Part shown: positions 9,232-17,982 of the stretch, in pieces
Layout: each line of letters opens with the position of its first letter
How positions within the stretch are numbered: position 1 is the first letter of the stretch
Assembly (NCBI RefSeq): GCF_002259745.1
Contig: NZ_MWWW01000004.1
Location: 124,001 to 188,000 of the forward strand
DNA: 64,000 nucleotides
Reading direction: 5' to 3'
Source of the DNA: Bifidobacterium myosotis
GTDB taxonomy: Bacteria; Actinomycetota; Actinomycetes; Actinomycetales; Bifidobacteriaceae
Translations under genes and position numbers: made by a program
Notes under the pieces: model-generated
Databases searched by the model: none
What the model saw: the letters and a program-made list of their open reading frames with translations, nothing else
Told to the model about the DNA's origin: nothing

Positions 9232-10395
9232 TCATTGGTTTCGTTGTGCTGTCCGCAACCGTTCGAATTCACGCCGGTAGTTGCCGCTCAAAGCCAGTAT
9301 GGCGAAGGCGTAGAGGAAGTTGTCGTAGTACCGGCGGCAACCGACGCGCATAGGCGTATTCCACAGCATATGCACCCATACGCGGGCGTTGCGCTCGGCA
9401 TCGGGCAAGGCGGCGTGCATTGCTGCCAGCGACCCCTGCGCAGTGGCGGCGAGGAAGCCGACCGGGTGCAGTACACGTTCATCCACCGCAGTGCCATCCA
9501 CCTCATAGACGCTGGTGCGGTCGTGAGTCAGGAAGAAACGTTGCAGTGCCGCCACGCGGTCGCACAATACCGGCTCCGCGTCATTCCACAGCGCATCCAG
9601 ACCGATGTTACCGGCGGTCCGATAGGCGTCAGAGAAGAACCAATCATGGCGGCCGAATCGTTCCTCGGTGTACGGCGTTCCGTCATACAGCGCGTATTCG
9701 CCGTTCATGCCGGTATGCTCGTCGCAGGCAAGGGCCAGATAGGTACGACTCGCCGCAGCGGCTTCATTCCAGAACGGCCGGTCAGCATCGTCGGCGTACT
9801 GCGCAAACACCTCGTAGAAATGCGGCAGATGATAGGAGGGGTCGCTCCACTCGGTCTCGGGTATGAATTTGATGAGATGATTGTCGGCGTTCCACATCGG
9901 TTCACCGGCCTCTTCCCGTCCCTTATGTACGCAGTAATGCAGCAGTTCTCGTGCCCGGGCCGCATAATCATAGACGCCTTCCCGGCTGCCCCACCGGCGG
10001 TGTGCGAGGAAGAGGTCCATGGCGAAGTACTCCTCGCCATCCGGTGCCGGACCGTCCGCCCGCTCGGAACCGTCAGGCTTGACCGACCAAGAGAAGTAGT
10101 GGGCATGATGGCCTTCGACCATATACATGTACTTCATCACCCAGCCCCACAGCCGGTCAAACACGTCCTGCCGATCGTATTGCACAGCGAGCATCATCGC
10201 GTAGCTCATGCCTTCGGTGCGCACGTCGTCGTTTCCGGTATCCATCACGTAACCGAGACCGTCTTCGCTTTCCCAATAGAACTTGTTCGGCCCCTCGAAG
10301 ATCTCATGCCAGACCTGTGCCACGCGCGCGTCGATGTCGGCCTGCGCATAGCCGCACTGTGCGAACAGCGATCGTCCCGTCTCGTTCTTTTCCAT
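9232..10395 (-). CDS. rexA: GH8 reducing-end xylose-releasing exo-oligoxylanase (Rex)
   Basis: A 387-residue GH8 (alpha/alpha)6-barrel protein. Residues VRTEGMSYAMM place the general acid at Glu61, and DPSYHLPHFYEVFA plus SDAYRTAGNIG (Asp256, candidate base) are typical of Rex enzymes rather than of endo-acting GH8 cellulases. Rex enzymes remove single xyloses from the reducing end of xylo-oligosaccharides, complementing the non-reducing-end xylosidases of this locus. Length agrees with characterised Rex proteins of about 380 residues. No signal peptide, as expected for an enzyme acting on imported oligomers. Its ATG overlaps the stop codon of the upstream acetylesterase gene by one base (TAATG), implying translational coupling. 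Confidence 0.88.
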   Translation of the reverse strand: MEKNETGRSLFAQCGYAQADIDARVAQVWHEIFEGPNKFYWESEDGLGYVMDTGNDDVRTEGMSYAMMLAVQYDRQDVFDRLWGWVMKYMYMVEGHHAHYFSWSVKPDGSERADGPAPDGEEYFAMDLFLAHRRWGSREGVYDYAARARELLHYCVHKGREEAGEPMWNADNHLIKFIPETEWSDPSYHLPHFYEVFAQYADDADRPFWNEAAAASRTYLALACDEHTGMNGEYALYDGTPYTEERFGRHDWFFSDAYRTAGNIGLDALWNDAEPVLCDRVAALQRFFLTHDRTSVYEVDGTAVDERVLHPVGFLAATAQGSLAAMHAALPDAERNARVWVHMLWNTPMRVGCRRYYDNFLYAFAILALSGNYRREFERLRTAQRNQ

Positions 10396-12410
10396 TACCG
10401 TTCTACTCCTTGCCCTGTTGTTCCGGCCTCGTCGTTACCATCCGCGCTCGACGCCGGAGGCTGCATCAGCGCACGTAGCGAAACCCGCAACGGCGTGACC
10501 GGCACACCCTGAGCATTGCACAGCAGTCCATTGTCGGGATTGTTGCGCCATGCGTAGCGTAGTTCGTCCGGAGTGCGTGCCGGCATCGGCACAGTGACAC
10601 GATTGCTGTCGATGGTGGCTCGTGCCGGCACGCAGCCGCCATCGTTCCAGACGAAAGTGAACTCTCCGGGTGCCTTTCCATCCAAGGTGGCGAGCGCACT
10701 GGGAGCGGATTGCGGCCAGCCGGCCCCGGTGGCACGGACCGTCATCCGGTCCTCAAAGGTGAGTTCGACGGCACTGCCTTCGATATGCACCTGCGCCAGG
10801 CATGGCTGACGATAATCGTTTGATTCGCCGTACACCAGCTGACGTGCCGCCTGGAACAGCCGATTCGCGATGATTTTCTTATGTGTGGGATGCAGATCGT
10901 TCCAATCGCCTGCATCAATGGCAACTACCGTTGCCACATCCGCAACGGTTTGCGCGACCTGCCACTGTGCTTCGCGCACCACAGGCCAGCCGCCGTCCTC
11001 CACACAGTCGATGGCAAAGTTCGGTAGCTGTACGATTAGGAACGGCAGTCGTTCCTGATGCCATTGCCGCCGCCACAACCCGATCATAGATTCCAGCAGA
11101 TCGCGATATTCGGGAGCGCTGTCCCCGGTATTCGATTCGCCCTGATACCACAGCGCCGCGCGAACACGGTACGGGAAGCACGGTGCAAGCATGGTGTTGT
11201 ACAGCGCGGTGGGCTTCCAACGGACAAAATCCTCCCATGGGCAGTCCGTCTGAGCCACAGTGACGATGGCATACCGCCAGATACCGCTCACATCAATCAC
11301 ATCGTCGCCAACGCTCAGTGTCATGGCCTTGCCGGGAGTCACACGACCGGTGTCATGTTCGCATACCAGACGCAGACGCAACTCATTGGCACCCCCATGC
11401 AGCACACCGGCGGGTATCTCGTAATCGCGCGGCTCATACTGGTTGGTTCGTCCGCCAAGCAGATAGCCGTTCAGCCATGTATGTTCGGCATCGGCCATTG
11501 TGCCCAGACGCAGGAACGCGGGCCTCTCTTCCATATGTGCGGGCAGGTAGACGATTTTACGCAGTTCCAGTTCGCCACGGAACCCGGCGAGGCCCTGATC
11601 GGCGAACCAGTTGGGTAACGTGATGTCATGCCATTGCAGATCGTCAGCGGGAGCTTCGTCATCGTGACGCCAAGGCCACTGTCCCAGCGGCAGATAGCTT
11701 CCGGTGTCGGGAGCGGCATCGTAGCCCAAGGCCCGGTACCATTCGTCACGCGCGGCGATGCTGTCCTCACTGCGCTTGACGCCCACGCCTTCGCCCGCGT
11801 ATTGGCGCAGAATGCTCAGCATGTCCGGGAATCGTCGCAACGACGCTTTATCCATCCATGATTCGATGGGCGAGCCGCCAAGCGACACATTGAGCAGGCC
11901 TACCGGCACGCCGAGGTGTTCGCGCATCATACGACCGAAGAAGTATCCGATTTGCGAGAATTCCGCAGTACCTTGCGCATCGCAGGCGGTCCAACGCGCA
12001 TCTGTATGGTCGTCATGGGAGCCTGCGAAATCGTATTCGGGAATGACTTTGTACTGGCGCAGCAGCGGGTCGGCGGGGCGGGAGAATTCCGAAGCGTATT
12101 CCGGGCGGACCCACGCCATCGGCAGCTCCATGTTGGACTGTCCGGAACACAGATACACTTCGCCGGCGTACACCTCACGCGTAATGCGGGAACCGTCTGA
12201 ACCTTCCACGGACAGTGTAAAAGGTCCGCCCGGCTCGAGGGAATCCAGCGTCACGGACCATGAACCGTCATCGCCGGCCGTTGTGGAGCCCGCGCGGTTC
12301 TGCACGCTGACCGACACATCGGCGCTCGGTTCCGCCCATCCCCAGATAGTGATTGGCATGGACGCCTGCAGCACGCATCCATCATCCAGCAGTTTCGGCA
12401 ATCTCAGCAT
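10395..12410 (-). CDS. SASA-family (sialate O-acetylesterase-like) acetylxylan/oligosaccharide esterase
   Basis: A 671-residue SGNH-hydrolase-fold esterase. The nucleophile is Ser92 in LCSGQSNMELPM; further motifs are ALWYQGESNT and the HPTHKK segment near the end of the catalytic part, which carries the catalytic His. An inserted beta-sandwich (about 230-390) splits the catalytic domain, as in SIAE-type proteins. The name sialate esterase reflects the family only: in a xylan locus the sensible substrate is acetyl on xylo-oligosaccharides (CE20-like). The very strong ribosome-binding site GAGGAGGG lies 6 nt upstream of the start. It is separated from the upstream GH43 gene by 104 bp containing a hairpin. 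Confidence 0.8.
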   Translation of the reverse strand: MLRLPKLLDDGCVLQASMPITIWGWAEPSADVSVSVQNRAGSTTAGDDGSWSVTLDSLEPGGPFTLSVEGSDGSRITREVYAGEVYLCSGQSNMELPMAWVRPEYASEFSRPADPLLRQYKVIPEYDFAGSHDDHTDARWTACDAQGTAEFSQIGYFFGRMMREHLGVPVGLLNVSLGGSPIESWMDKASLRRFPDMLSILRQYAGEGVGVKRSEDSIAARDEWYRALGYDAAPDTGSYLPLGQWPWRHDDEAPADDLQWHDITLPNWFADQGLAGFRGELELRKIVYLPAHMEERPAFLRLGTMADAEHTWLNGYLLGGRTNQYEPRDYEIPAGVLHGGANELRLRLVCEHDTGRVTPGKAMTLSVGDDVIDVSGIWRYAIVTVAQTDCPWEDFVRWKPTALYNTMLAPCFPYRVRAALWYQGESNTGDSAPEYRDLLESMIGLWRRQWHQERLPFLIVQLPNFAIDCVEDGGWPVVREAQWQVAQTVADVATVVAIDAGDWNDLHPTHKKIIANRLFQAARQLVYGESNDYRQPCLAQVHIEGSAVELTFEDRMTVRATGAGWPQSAPSALATLDGKAPGEFTFVWNDGGCVPARATIDSNRVTVPMPARTPDELRYAWRNNPDNGLLCNAQGVPVTPLRVSLRALMQPPASSADGNDEAGTTGQGVER

Positions 12411-12433
12411 GAATCCCTCCTCTAACGCATTAA

Positions 12434-12470
12434 CCGGTCGGCTGTCACCTATGCGGGTGGAGCCGACCGG
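12434..12470 (-). other. Intercistronic hairpin between GH43 xylosidase and esterase genes
   Basis: Ten-bp perfect arms CCGGTCGGCT and AGCCGACCGG enclose a 17-nt loop that contains a second CACC/GGTG pairing. No U-run follows on either strand, so it looks like an mRNA-stability or processing hairpin rather than a terminator. Confidence 0.5.
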
Positions 12471-12514
12471 ATGGACTGACCATATCGCGTCAACGCAATA
12501 TCATCAACGCCGTA

Positions 12515-14134
12515 TCAGCGTTCCTGATAATCGAAATATCCGAACACCGCTTCCTTGCCGTAGCCGGCAAGGTCCACGGCCGCGAGGCCCACGAACGCGC
12601 CGGTGAAGAAGCCACCATAACGCCGGGCCACATGGTCGTCGGAGAGCACGGCGGCGTCCAGAGTGACCTGAATCTCATGCCAGATCTCACCGTCGAACGA
12701 GTATTCATACGTGTAGGTGCTGGTACGCACCTTGGTTCGCAACCACACGCCCTCCACGTCATCCGGCACTTCGATGGCCTTGTCCTTAAGGAACGAGGTG
12801 TAGGTGTCGAAATCGTTCTGGGCGACTTCAATTACGCGCTTGCCGCGCTTCTCGTCCCAAGTGACGAACGCCCACGACCAGCACAGGTGGTTGTAGAAGT
12901 TCGTCAGACCGGCCATCTGCATGTAGTTGTCCGGGCTGAACGTCACCTTGGTTTCGGCGTCGAAGTCGAACGCTTGCCAGCGCCGGCCGATCAGCGACAG
13001 TTCAAAGAGGTTGGACAGGGAGCCTTGCCCACGCAGCGTCAGCGAGCCACCACTTACGCGGCCCATCGCCTCGGTGAAGGGTACGCGCAGGGTGTTCCAG
13101 TTGATATCGAGCTCGTCGGATTCGAATTCGTCATGCTGGCTGTGATCCACCGGAGCCTCGGTTTCAATGGCATCCTTGGGCGCCTCCACATAACGCTGAC
13201 CGCCGTGACCACCGACCACGTAGGGCCAGCCATCCTCATCCCATTCGACCTTCTGGATGGAGGTCTCGCGTCCGAGCGTGCACCAGCCGCGCACGCCGTG
13301 GGCCGGTTCGGTCTCATGACGCCACGGGCGACCGCACAGGGAGGCGTAATACCATTCGCCGCCGGGCGTGTTCACAAGCGCGCCGTGACCCTGCTTCTGC
13401 AGGTAGGTGTCCGGGGTATCGAAGTTGGAGATGAACGGGTCGTGCGGGCTTACCTCGAAGGACAGCGCATCCAGCGTGCGCGAGCGCGCCACGGATTCCT
13501 GATGCTCGTACTGGGTGCCACCTTCGGCGCAGAACAGATAGTACCAGCCGTTGATCTTGTACAGATGCGGGCCTTCCACCAACTTCACATCCGTGCCATG
13601 CCAGATGATTCGGGCAGTTTCCGGCTTCAGGTGCATGGTTTCCGTGTCGAATTCGGTCAGGGTGATGCCGTTGAAGGGGTGACGGTATTCGCGGAAGTCC
13701 CACGTTTGTTGAACCAGATACTTGCGACCGTCATCGTCATGGAAGAGGCTGGCGTCGAAGCCCACGCCGTTAACGCGGACCGGCTCGCTCCACGGACCGT
13801 GGATGTCCTCAGCAGTGACCAAGTAGTTTGTGCAGTCCTTGAACGCGCCGTTGACAATTTTCACATCCGTGTAGATGAGCCAGAACTTGCCGTCCGCGTA
13901 GGACAGGTCCGGGGCCCAGATGCCGCCACCGGAAGGATTGCCCCTCATATCCAACTGGGAGACGCGGTTGAGCGGGCCGGGCAGCAGATTCCAATGAACC
14001 ATGTCCTTGGATTCGTGCAGCCGCACGCCCGGCCACCAGTCGAAGGTGGAGGTGGCGATGTAGTAGGTGTCGCCGACACGGATCATCGAGGGATCCGCGT
14101 TGAAGCCCGGCAGTACGGGATTGGAGATTTTCAT
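12515..14134 (-). CDS. xynB: GH43 beta-xylosidase (subfamily 11)
   Basis: A 539-residue beta-xylosidase with beta-propeller (about 3-300) and C-terminal beta-sandwich. The start NPVLPGFNADPS and the positions Asp14, Asp127 and Glu187 match almost residue for residue the triad of well-studied GH43_11 xylosidases such as SXA (Asp14, Asp127, Glu186). It releases xylose from non-reducing ends of xylo-oligosaccharides in the cytoplasm. GAGGAGAA precedes the ATG. It follows the permease genes in the operon and is the clearest functional assignment among the three GH43 proteins here. Confidence 0.9.
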   Translation of the reverse strand: MKISNPVLPGFNADPSMIRVGDTYYIATSTFDWWPGVRLHESKDMVHWNLLPGPLNRVSQLDMRGNPSGGGIWAPDLSYADGKFWLIYTDVKIVNGAFKDCTNYLVTAEDIHGPWSEPVRVNGVGFDASLFHDDDGRKYLVQQTWDFREYRHPFNGITLTEFDTETMHLKPETARIIWHGTDVKLVEGPHLYKINGWYYLFCAEGGTQYEHQESVARSRTLDALSFEVSPHDPFISNFDTPDTYLQKQGHGALVNTPGGEWYYASLCGRPWRHETEPAHGVRGWCTLGRETSIQKVEWDEDGWPYVVGGHGGQRYVEAPKDAIETEAPVDHSQHDEFESDELDINWNTLRVPFTEAMGRVSGGSLTLRGQGSLSNLFELSLIGRRWQAFDFDAETKVTFSPDNYMQMAGLTNFYNHLCWSWAFVTWDEKRGKRVIEVAQNDFDTYTSFLKDKAIEVPDDVEGVWLRTKVRTSTYTYEYSFDGEIWHEIQVTLDAAVLSDDHVARRYGGFFTGAFVGLAAVDLAGYGKEAVFGYFDYQER

Positions 14135-14252
14135 GTTCTTCTCCTCGTTGAAAAGAATTGGGTGCCGCGGGAAGGATCAGGGAGGGAGGAGGAATGAAAG
14201 GAATCGGTTCGGAACAGCCGAATAATTTCCTTCCTCACGGCACGTCTGCGGA

Positions 14253-14281
14253 ATGCGCCGGGCGGCGGTCGTCCGGCGCAT
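14253..14281 (-). other. Hairpin after the permease gene
   Basis: ATGCGCCGG and CCGGCGCAT form a 9-bp stem 10 nt beyond the stop codon of the second permease. There is no U-run; partial termination or 3' protection of the transporter part of the mRNA is the likely role. Confidence 0.45.
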
Positions 14282-14290
14282 GTTGTTTGC

Positions 14291-15190
14291 TCAGCCCTTG
14301 ACTGCGCCTGTCAGGCCACCCACAATCTTCTTCTGGAAAATCGTGAAGCAGATGAGGGCCGGAATCATCGAGAGTGAGGTAAAGGCCAGCACCTGGGCCG
14401 TGTCGACGGAGTGCTGCGAGCTGAACATCTGGACGCCGAGCGGCAGGGTGTACTTGCTTGAATCGTTGAGCAGGAACAACGGCAGCATGTAGGCGTTCCA
14501 GCTGCTGACGAACGTCAGGATGCCGACGGTAGCCACACCTGGCCAGCTCAGCGGAAGCACCATCCGGCCGAAGAAACCGATGCGGGAACACCCGTCCAGC
14601 TCGGCGGCTTCCTCCAGTTCCTTCGGAATGGACTTGAGGAACGGCACCAGGATGATAATCGCCTGCGGTAGGCCAAACGCTATCTGCGGCAGTATGATGC
14701 CCAGATGCGAGTTGATAAGGTGCAGGTTGCGTAGCAGCAGGTACAGCGGGGTGATGGCCACGGTAATCGGGAACATCATGCCCGCGGCGAACAGCGAGTA
14801 CAGGAGCTTGTTGAACTTGAACTCATAGCGGGCAATCACGAAACTCACCATGAGGGCCAGCACCACCACGCCAACCATCGTGCCGATGGAGACGATGAGC
14901 GAGTTGACCAATTCCGACCAGAAGATGTTCGAGGTGAACACGGTCTTGTAGTTCTCGAAGTTCCACGGATTGGGCCAGCCTGCCGGATCACGGGTAATCT
15001 GCGAGTTGGTGCGAAAACCGCCGATGATGATGTACAACACCGGACCAACGCATAGAGCAACCAACAGCAGCGAGAAGAAGTAAACCACGGGATTTCCCCA
15101 CGGTGTCTTGGAGGACTTTCTCAGCGCGTAAGGATCATAGTTCTTCCGGCCGCCGGACTTGTGCATGGGCTGGGAAATTGCGGTTGTCAT
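14291..15190 (-). CDS. ABC sugar transporter permease, MalG type
   Basis: A 299-residue inner-membrane permease with six predicted transmembrane segments after a short basic cytoplasmic N-terminus. The EAA loop that docks the ATPase is visible as ELEEAAELDGCSRIGFFGRM near residues 210-230. It pairs with the other permease and the lipoprotein to import (arabino)xylo-oligosaccharides. No ATPase gene is in the locus, as usual for bifidobacterial sugar importers, which share a multifunctional MsiK/MsmK-type ATPase encoded elsewhere. Its ATG overlaps the upstream permease stop by four bases (ATGA), so translation is coupled and the subunits can be made in equal amounts. Confidence 0.92.
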   Translation of the reverse strand: MTTAISQPMHKSGGRKNYDPYALRKSSKTPWGNPVVYFFSLLLVALCVGPVLYIIIGGFRTNSQITRDPAGWPNPWNFENYKTVFTSNIFWSELVNSLIVSIGTMVGVVVLALMVSFVIARYEFKFNKLLYSLFAAGMMFPITVAITPLYLLLRNLHLINSHLGIILPQIAFGLPQAIIILVPFLKSIPKELEEAAELDGCSRIGFFGRMVLPLSWPGVATVGILTFVSSWNAYMLPLFLLNDSSKYTLPLGVQMFSSQHSVDTAQVLAFTSLSMIPALICFTIFQKKIVGGLTGAVKG

Positions 15191-16239
15191 TGTGAAATCA
15201 CCTCATTCGCGACCGCCGAGGAACCACCGTTGGCCTTGGCGAGCTTGGCTGCTTCCTTCGCCGCCCTCTTGGCGCGGCGCTTGGCGTCCTTCTCATCGGT
15301 GAGCGCGCCTTCCAGATCACGGTTCAGGACGAACCGCTGGTAGGTTAGGGCGATGATCAGGGAGATGACGAAGATCACCACAGCCACTGCGGAGCCATAG
15401 CCATAGTTGTTGGCAAGTCGGCCTTCACGGACCATGTAGGTAGCCATCGTGGAGGTGCCTGCAGTGGACGAGACGTACTGGCCCCAAATGATGTAGACCA
15501 GATCGAAAAGCTGAAGGGAACCGATGATGGACATGAACGCCCAGATGCGGATGGTGGGTCCGAGCAGCGGCAGGGTGATGCTCCACTGCTGGCGCCAGAA
15601 GCCGGCGCCGTCCACGCGGGCCGCCTCGTACAGATCCTCGGGAATCGACTGCATGCCTGCAATCATGAGGATAACAGCGAAACCAATGTACTTCCACGAA
15701 ATGATGAACATCAATGTCCAAATGGCAATCTTCGGATCGGAAATCCAGTCCGCTCCGGCGAGTCCAATCTTCTTAAGCAGAGCGTTCAGCGCACCGGTGG
15801 TCTGGAGGATCAGGCTCCAACCGGTACCCACGATGACTTCGGAGACCACGTACGGTACGAAGATGAGGGTACGAATCAGGGCGCGGCCCTTGAACTTCTG
15901 ATTGAGCAGCAGTGCGAAGAGGATGGCGAGCGGACCCTGAATGATCAGGGACGCGACCACCACGAACAGCGTGTGGCCCAGTGCTTCTTGGAAATTGGGG
16001 TCGGTCAGGATGATCTTGTAGTTTTCGAAGCCGATGAACTGGCCGTTGACGGTGGGTTTGCCGTACCCCTTCCACTTGAAGAATCCGTAGTATCCGGCCA
16101 TAAACACCGGCAGGATGACGAATCCGAGAAACATGATCAAAGCCGGGAGCGAGAGAATGGCGATTTCGATGCGTTTGCGAGCCTTGTCGCTCAGTACCGA
16201 CTGACGGCGCTTAACCCTTGCGCCCGCTGATGCTGACAT
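15187..16239 (-). CDS. ABC sugar transporter permease, MalF type
   Basis: A 350-residue inner-membrane permease with six main transmembrane segments and the EAA motif DLYEAARVDGAGFWRQQWSI. The start at 16239 is chosen because GGAAGG lies 7 nt upstream; a longer frame opens further upstream without such a site. The C-terminal 40 residues after the last membrane segment are rich in Lys and Ala (DEKDAKRRAKRAAKEAAK), a charged cytoplasmic tail. It forms a heterodimer with the next permease. Confidence 0.9.
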   Translation of the reverse strand: MSASAGARVKRRQSVLSDKARKRIEIAILSLPALIMFLGFVILPVFMAGYYGFFKWKGYGKPTVNGQFIGFENYKIILTDPNFQEALGHTLFVVVASLIIQGPLAILFALLLNQKFKGRALIRTLIFVPYVVSEVIVGTGWSLILQTTGALNALLKKIGLAGADWISDPKIAIWTLMFIISWKYIGFAVILMIAGMQSIPEDLYEAARVDGAGFWRQQWSITLPLLGPTIRIWAFMSIIGSLQLFDLVYIIWGQYVSSTAGTSTMATYMVREGRLANNYGYGSAVAVVIFVISLIIALTYQRFVLNRDLEGALTDEKDAKRRAKRAAKEAAKLAKANGGSSAVANEVISQ

Positions 16240-16271
16240 TGGAAGACCTTCCTTATACCTTGAGAGGGAAC

Positions 16272-16308
16272 GGGCCGTGATAGCGCTTGCAAGCAATCAC
16301 CACGGCCC
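16272..16308 (-). promoter_or_regulatory. Stem-loop between binding-protein and permease genes, with embedded palindrome
   Basis: GGGCCGTG (16272-16279) and CACGGCCC (16301-16308) pair perfectly. Inside lies GCTTGCAAGC (16285-16294), a perfect 10-bp palindrome resembling LacI-family operators. No U-run follows. Such hairpins after solute-binding-protein genes usually let the binding protein be made in excess over the permeases; the inner palindrome could also bind a regulator. Confidence 0.6.
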
Positions 16309-16333
16309 ATGAACAATGCATCAGGTTGATTCC

Positions 16334-17617
16334 TCAGCCCTTGGCCGCGGCGCTTTCGACGCTCTTGACGATGTCGGCAGCGGAACCCTTGCCAGCCATC
16401 ATGTTGACCACGCCCTCGTTGAGCGCGTTACCGATGTTCTGACCGAACACGGTGTCAAGCCACATGGAGACGGAGGAGGCGTCGTTGTAAACGGACAGCA
16501 CCTGCTTGAGTGCGTCATTGGTCACGGCATCCTGGGCTTCCTTGTTGGCCGGGATGGTGGAGAATGCGGTGGCGTACTTCTCCTGCCATTCCTTCTCGGA
16601 GACGAAGTTGAGGAAGTCCACGGCCTCTTCCGGAGCCCAAGCGCCCACGGCCATACCGTCGGAGCCGCCCATGATGGCGGTCGGGTCGCCCTCGCCGGTA
16701 TCCATGGTCGGGAAGGCGAAGTAGCCGAGATCCGCCATCTCCGTCTTATCCGGAGTGAGATCCTTAATCACGCCAGGCTCCCAGCCGCCCATGAGTTCCA
16801 TGGCCGCCATGTGGTTGGCAAGCAGACCGGCGGAGGAGCTTGCGCCCTGCTGGGCCGGGGTGGTCAGGAAGCCGTCGTTGAAGGCATCAAGGTCAAGCAG
16901 GCTCTGCACATCGTCACCGGTACGGGTCCAGCAGGAATCGCTGAAGTCCTTGTCCGCCTGTGCCTTCTCGAAGGTGTCGGCAGAGCACTCGCGCAGGGCG
17001 AACCAGTACCACCAGTGGGCGGCCGGCCAAGCGTCCTTGCCACCGACAGCGATCGGGGTGATGCCGGCGTCCTTGAGCTTCTGCACCACGGTCTTGAACT
17101 CGTCCCAGGTCTTCGGGGTCTCGGTGATGCCGGCCTGATTGAAGAGGTCCTTGGAGTACCAGATGCCGCCGGGGAGCACGGACTGCTGCACACTGTAGAT
17201 CTTGCCGTCGATAGTGCCGGTTGCCTCGGCGGTGGCCATCTGGGTCTTGACCGTATCGGAGACCTTGTCGGTCAGGTCCATGGCCTGACCAGCCTCGACC
17301 ACATCGCGCAGCTTCTGGCCGCCACGGGCCATGAAGATATCAGGAGCGGAGTTCGGATCTTGCAAGGCGGTCTGGAGCTTGCCATCCATGTCTTCGTTCT
17401 GAATGGCCTCGATTTTGATCTCGACGTTGGGATTTTCCTTCTCGAAGGCCGCCGCAGCAGCCTCCCAGTACGCCTTGCCATCGCCAGTGGTGGAATTGTG
17501 CCACATGGTGATCTCGACCTTACCATCGGCATTGGTATTGCTACTGCTGCCGCAAGCGGCCATACCCACACAAGTTGCCATGGCCAGAGCAGCTGCAGCT
17601 ACGGACTTGAACTTCAT
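16334..17617 (-). CDS. Solute-binding lipoprotein for xylo-oligosaccharides
   Basis: A 427-residue extracellular binding protein of the sugar cluster (SBP_bac_1 type). The signal peptide ends in GMAAC, giving lipidation at Cys22, followed by a Ser/Asn-rich linker. The start at 17617 is fixed by AAGGAGA 5 nt upstream; two earlier in-frame ATGs would add residues in front of the signal peptide. Aromatic residues such as HWWYW near the middle are typical sugar-stacking positions. It is the first gene of the operon and has its own promoter in the gap to the divergent lacI gene. Specificity is inferred from the xylan enzymes downstream. Confidence 0.92.
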   Translation of the reverse strand: MKFKSVAAAALAMATCVGMAACGSSSNTNADGKVEITMWHNSTTGDGKAYWEAAAAAFEKENPNVEIKIEAIQNEDMDGKLQTALQDPNSAPDIFMARGGQKLRDVVEAGQAMDLTDKVSDTVKTQMATAEATGTIDGKIYSVQQSVLPGGIWYSKDLFNQAGITETPKTWDEFKTVVQKLKDAGITPIAVGGKDAWPAAHWWYWFALRECSADTFEKAQADKDFSDSCWTRTGDDVQSLLDLDAFNDGFLTTPAQQGASSSAGLLANHMAAMELMGGWEPGVIKDLTPDKTEMADLGYFAFPTMDTGEGDPTAIMGGSDGMAVGAWAPEEAVDFLNFVSEKEWQEKYATAFSTIPANKEAQDAVTNDALKQVLSVYNDASSVSMWLDTVFGQNIGNALNEGVVNMMAGKGSAADIVKSVESAAAKG

Positions 17618-17667
17618 TATCGTCTCCTTGTTCATTTTGATTGGCATCACCGCCAATCAGCGATTAA

Positions 17668-17678
17668 CGAAAGTCTCG
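17668..17678. promoter_or_regulatory. Candidate LacI-type operator (imperfect copy)
   Basis: CGAAAGTCTCG matches the operator inside the lacI promoter at 10 of 11 positions. It lies 51 bp in front of the binding-protein start codon, in its leader. Confidence 0.45.
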
Positions 17679-17777
17679 AAAGCTATTCATCGCAACAGCG
17701 CCTTTTGTTGTTGCGACAAAGACTCAGAACCCGCTGACCTCCACGTCAAATCGGACCTCGTCCGCTTTTTCAACTTT

Positions 17778-17804
17778 ATCGAAAACTCGCTTCGTATTTT
17801 CGAT
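17778..17804. promoter_or_regulatory. Inverted repeat downstream of the operon promoter, candidate operator
   Basis: ATCGAAAA and TTTTCGAT are perfect 8-bp arms 11 bp apart, located just downstream of the -10 box of the binding-protein promoter. The arms share the CGAAA half-site with the lacI operator, so a bound repressor would block initiation. Confidence 0.5.
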
Positions 17805-17810
17805 GGCCTT

Positions 17811-17840
17811 ATCATAAATCTTTTTTAGTTCAACGGTCAA
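17811..17840 (-). promoter_or_regulatory. Promoter of the xylan-oligosaccharide operon
   Basis: On the minus strand TTGACC (17840-17835) and TATGAT (17816-17811) are separated by 18 bp. The leader to the binding-protein ATG is about 190 nt. A further CGAAAGTG-TTTC site at 17851-17862 lies just upstream. Confidence 0.6.
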
Positions 17841-17923
17841 ACTTGGTTAGCGAAAGTGTTTCATCGCCTAAAAGGCTGCTTTTTCAACGTTTATTACCAC
17901 CAAGCTCTTCCATAGAACGCAAA

Positions 17924-17951
17924 TTGACATACCGAAAGTTTCGAATATAAT
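17924..17951 (+). promoter_or_regulatory. Promoter of the lacI-type regulator with embedded operator
   Basis: A full-consensus promoter: TTGACA (17924-17929), 16 bp, TATAAT (17946-17951). The spacer contains the palindrome CGAAAGTTTCG (17933-17943), and a half-site AGTTTCG recurs at 17961. This arrangement indicates autorepression. Confidence 0.75.
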
Positions 17952-17982
17952 AAGAGCATAAGTTTCGATAAGGTGGACGCTG

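Noticed and set aside
14150-14290. Small gene in the gap after the GH43 xylosidase start
   Set aside because: No frame with start signal; only purine-rich leader and a hairpin.
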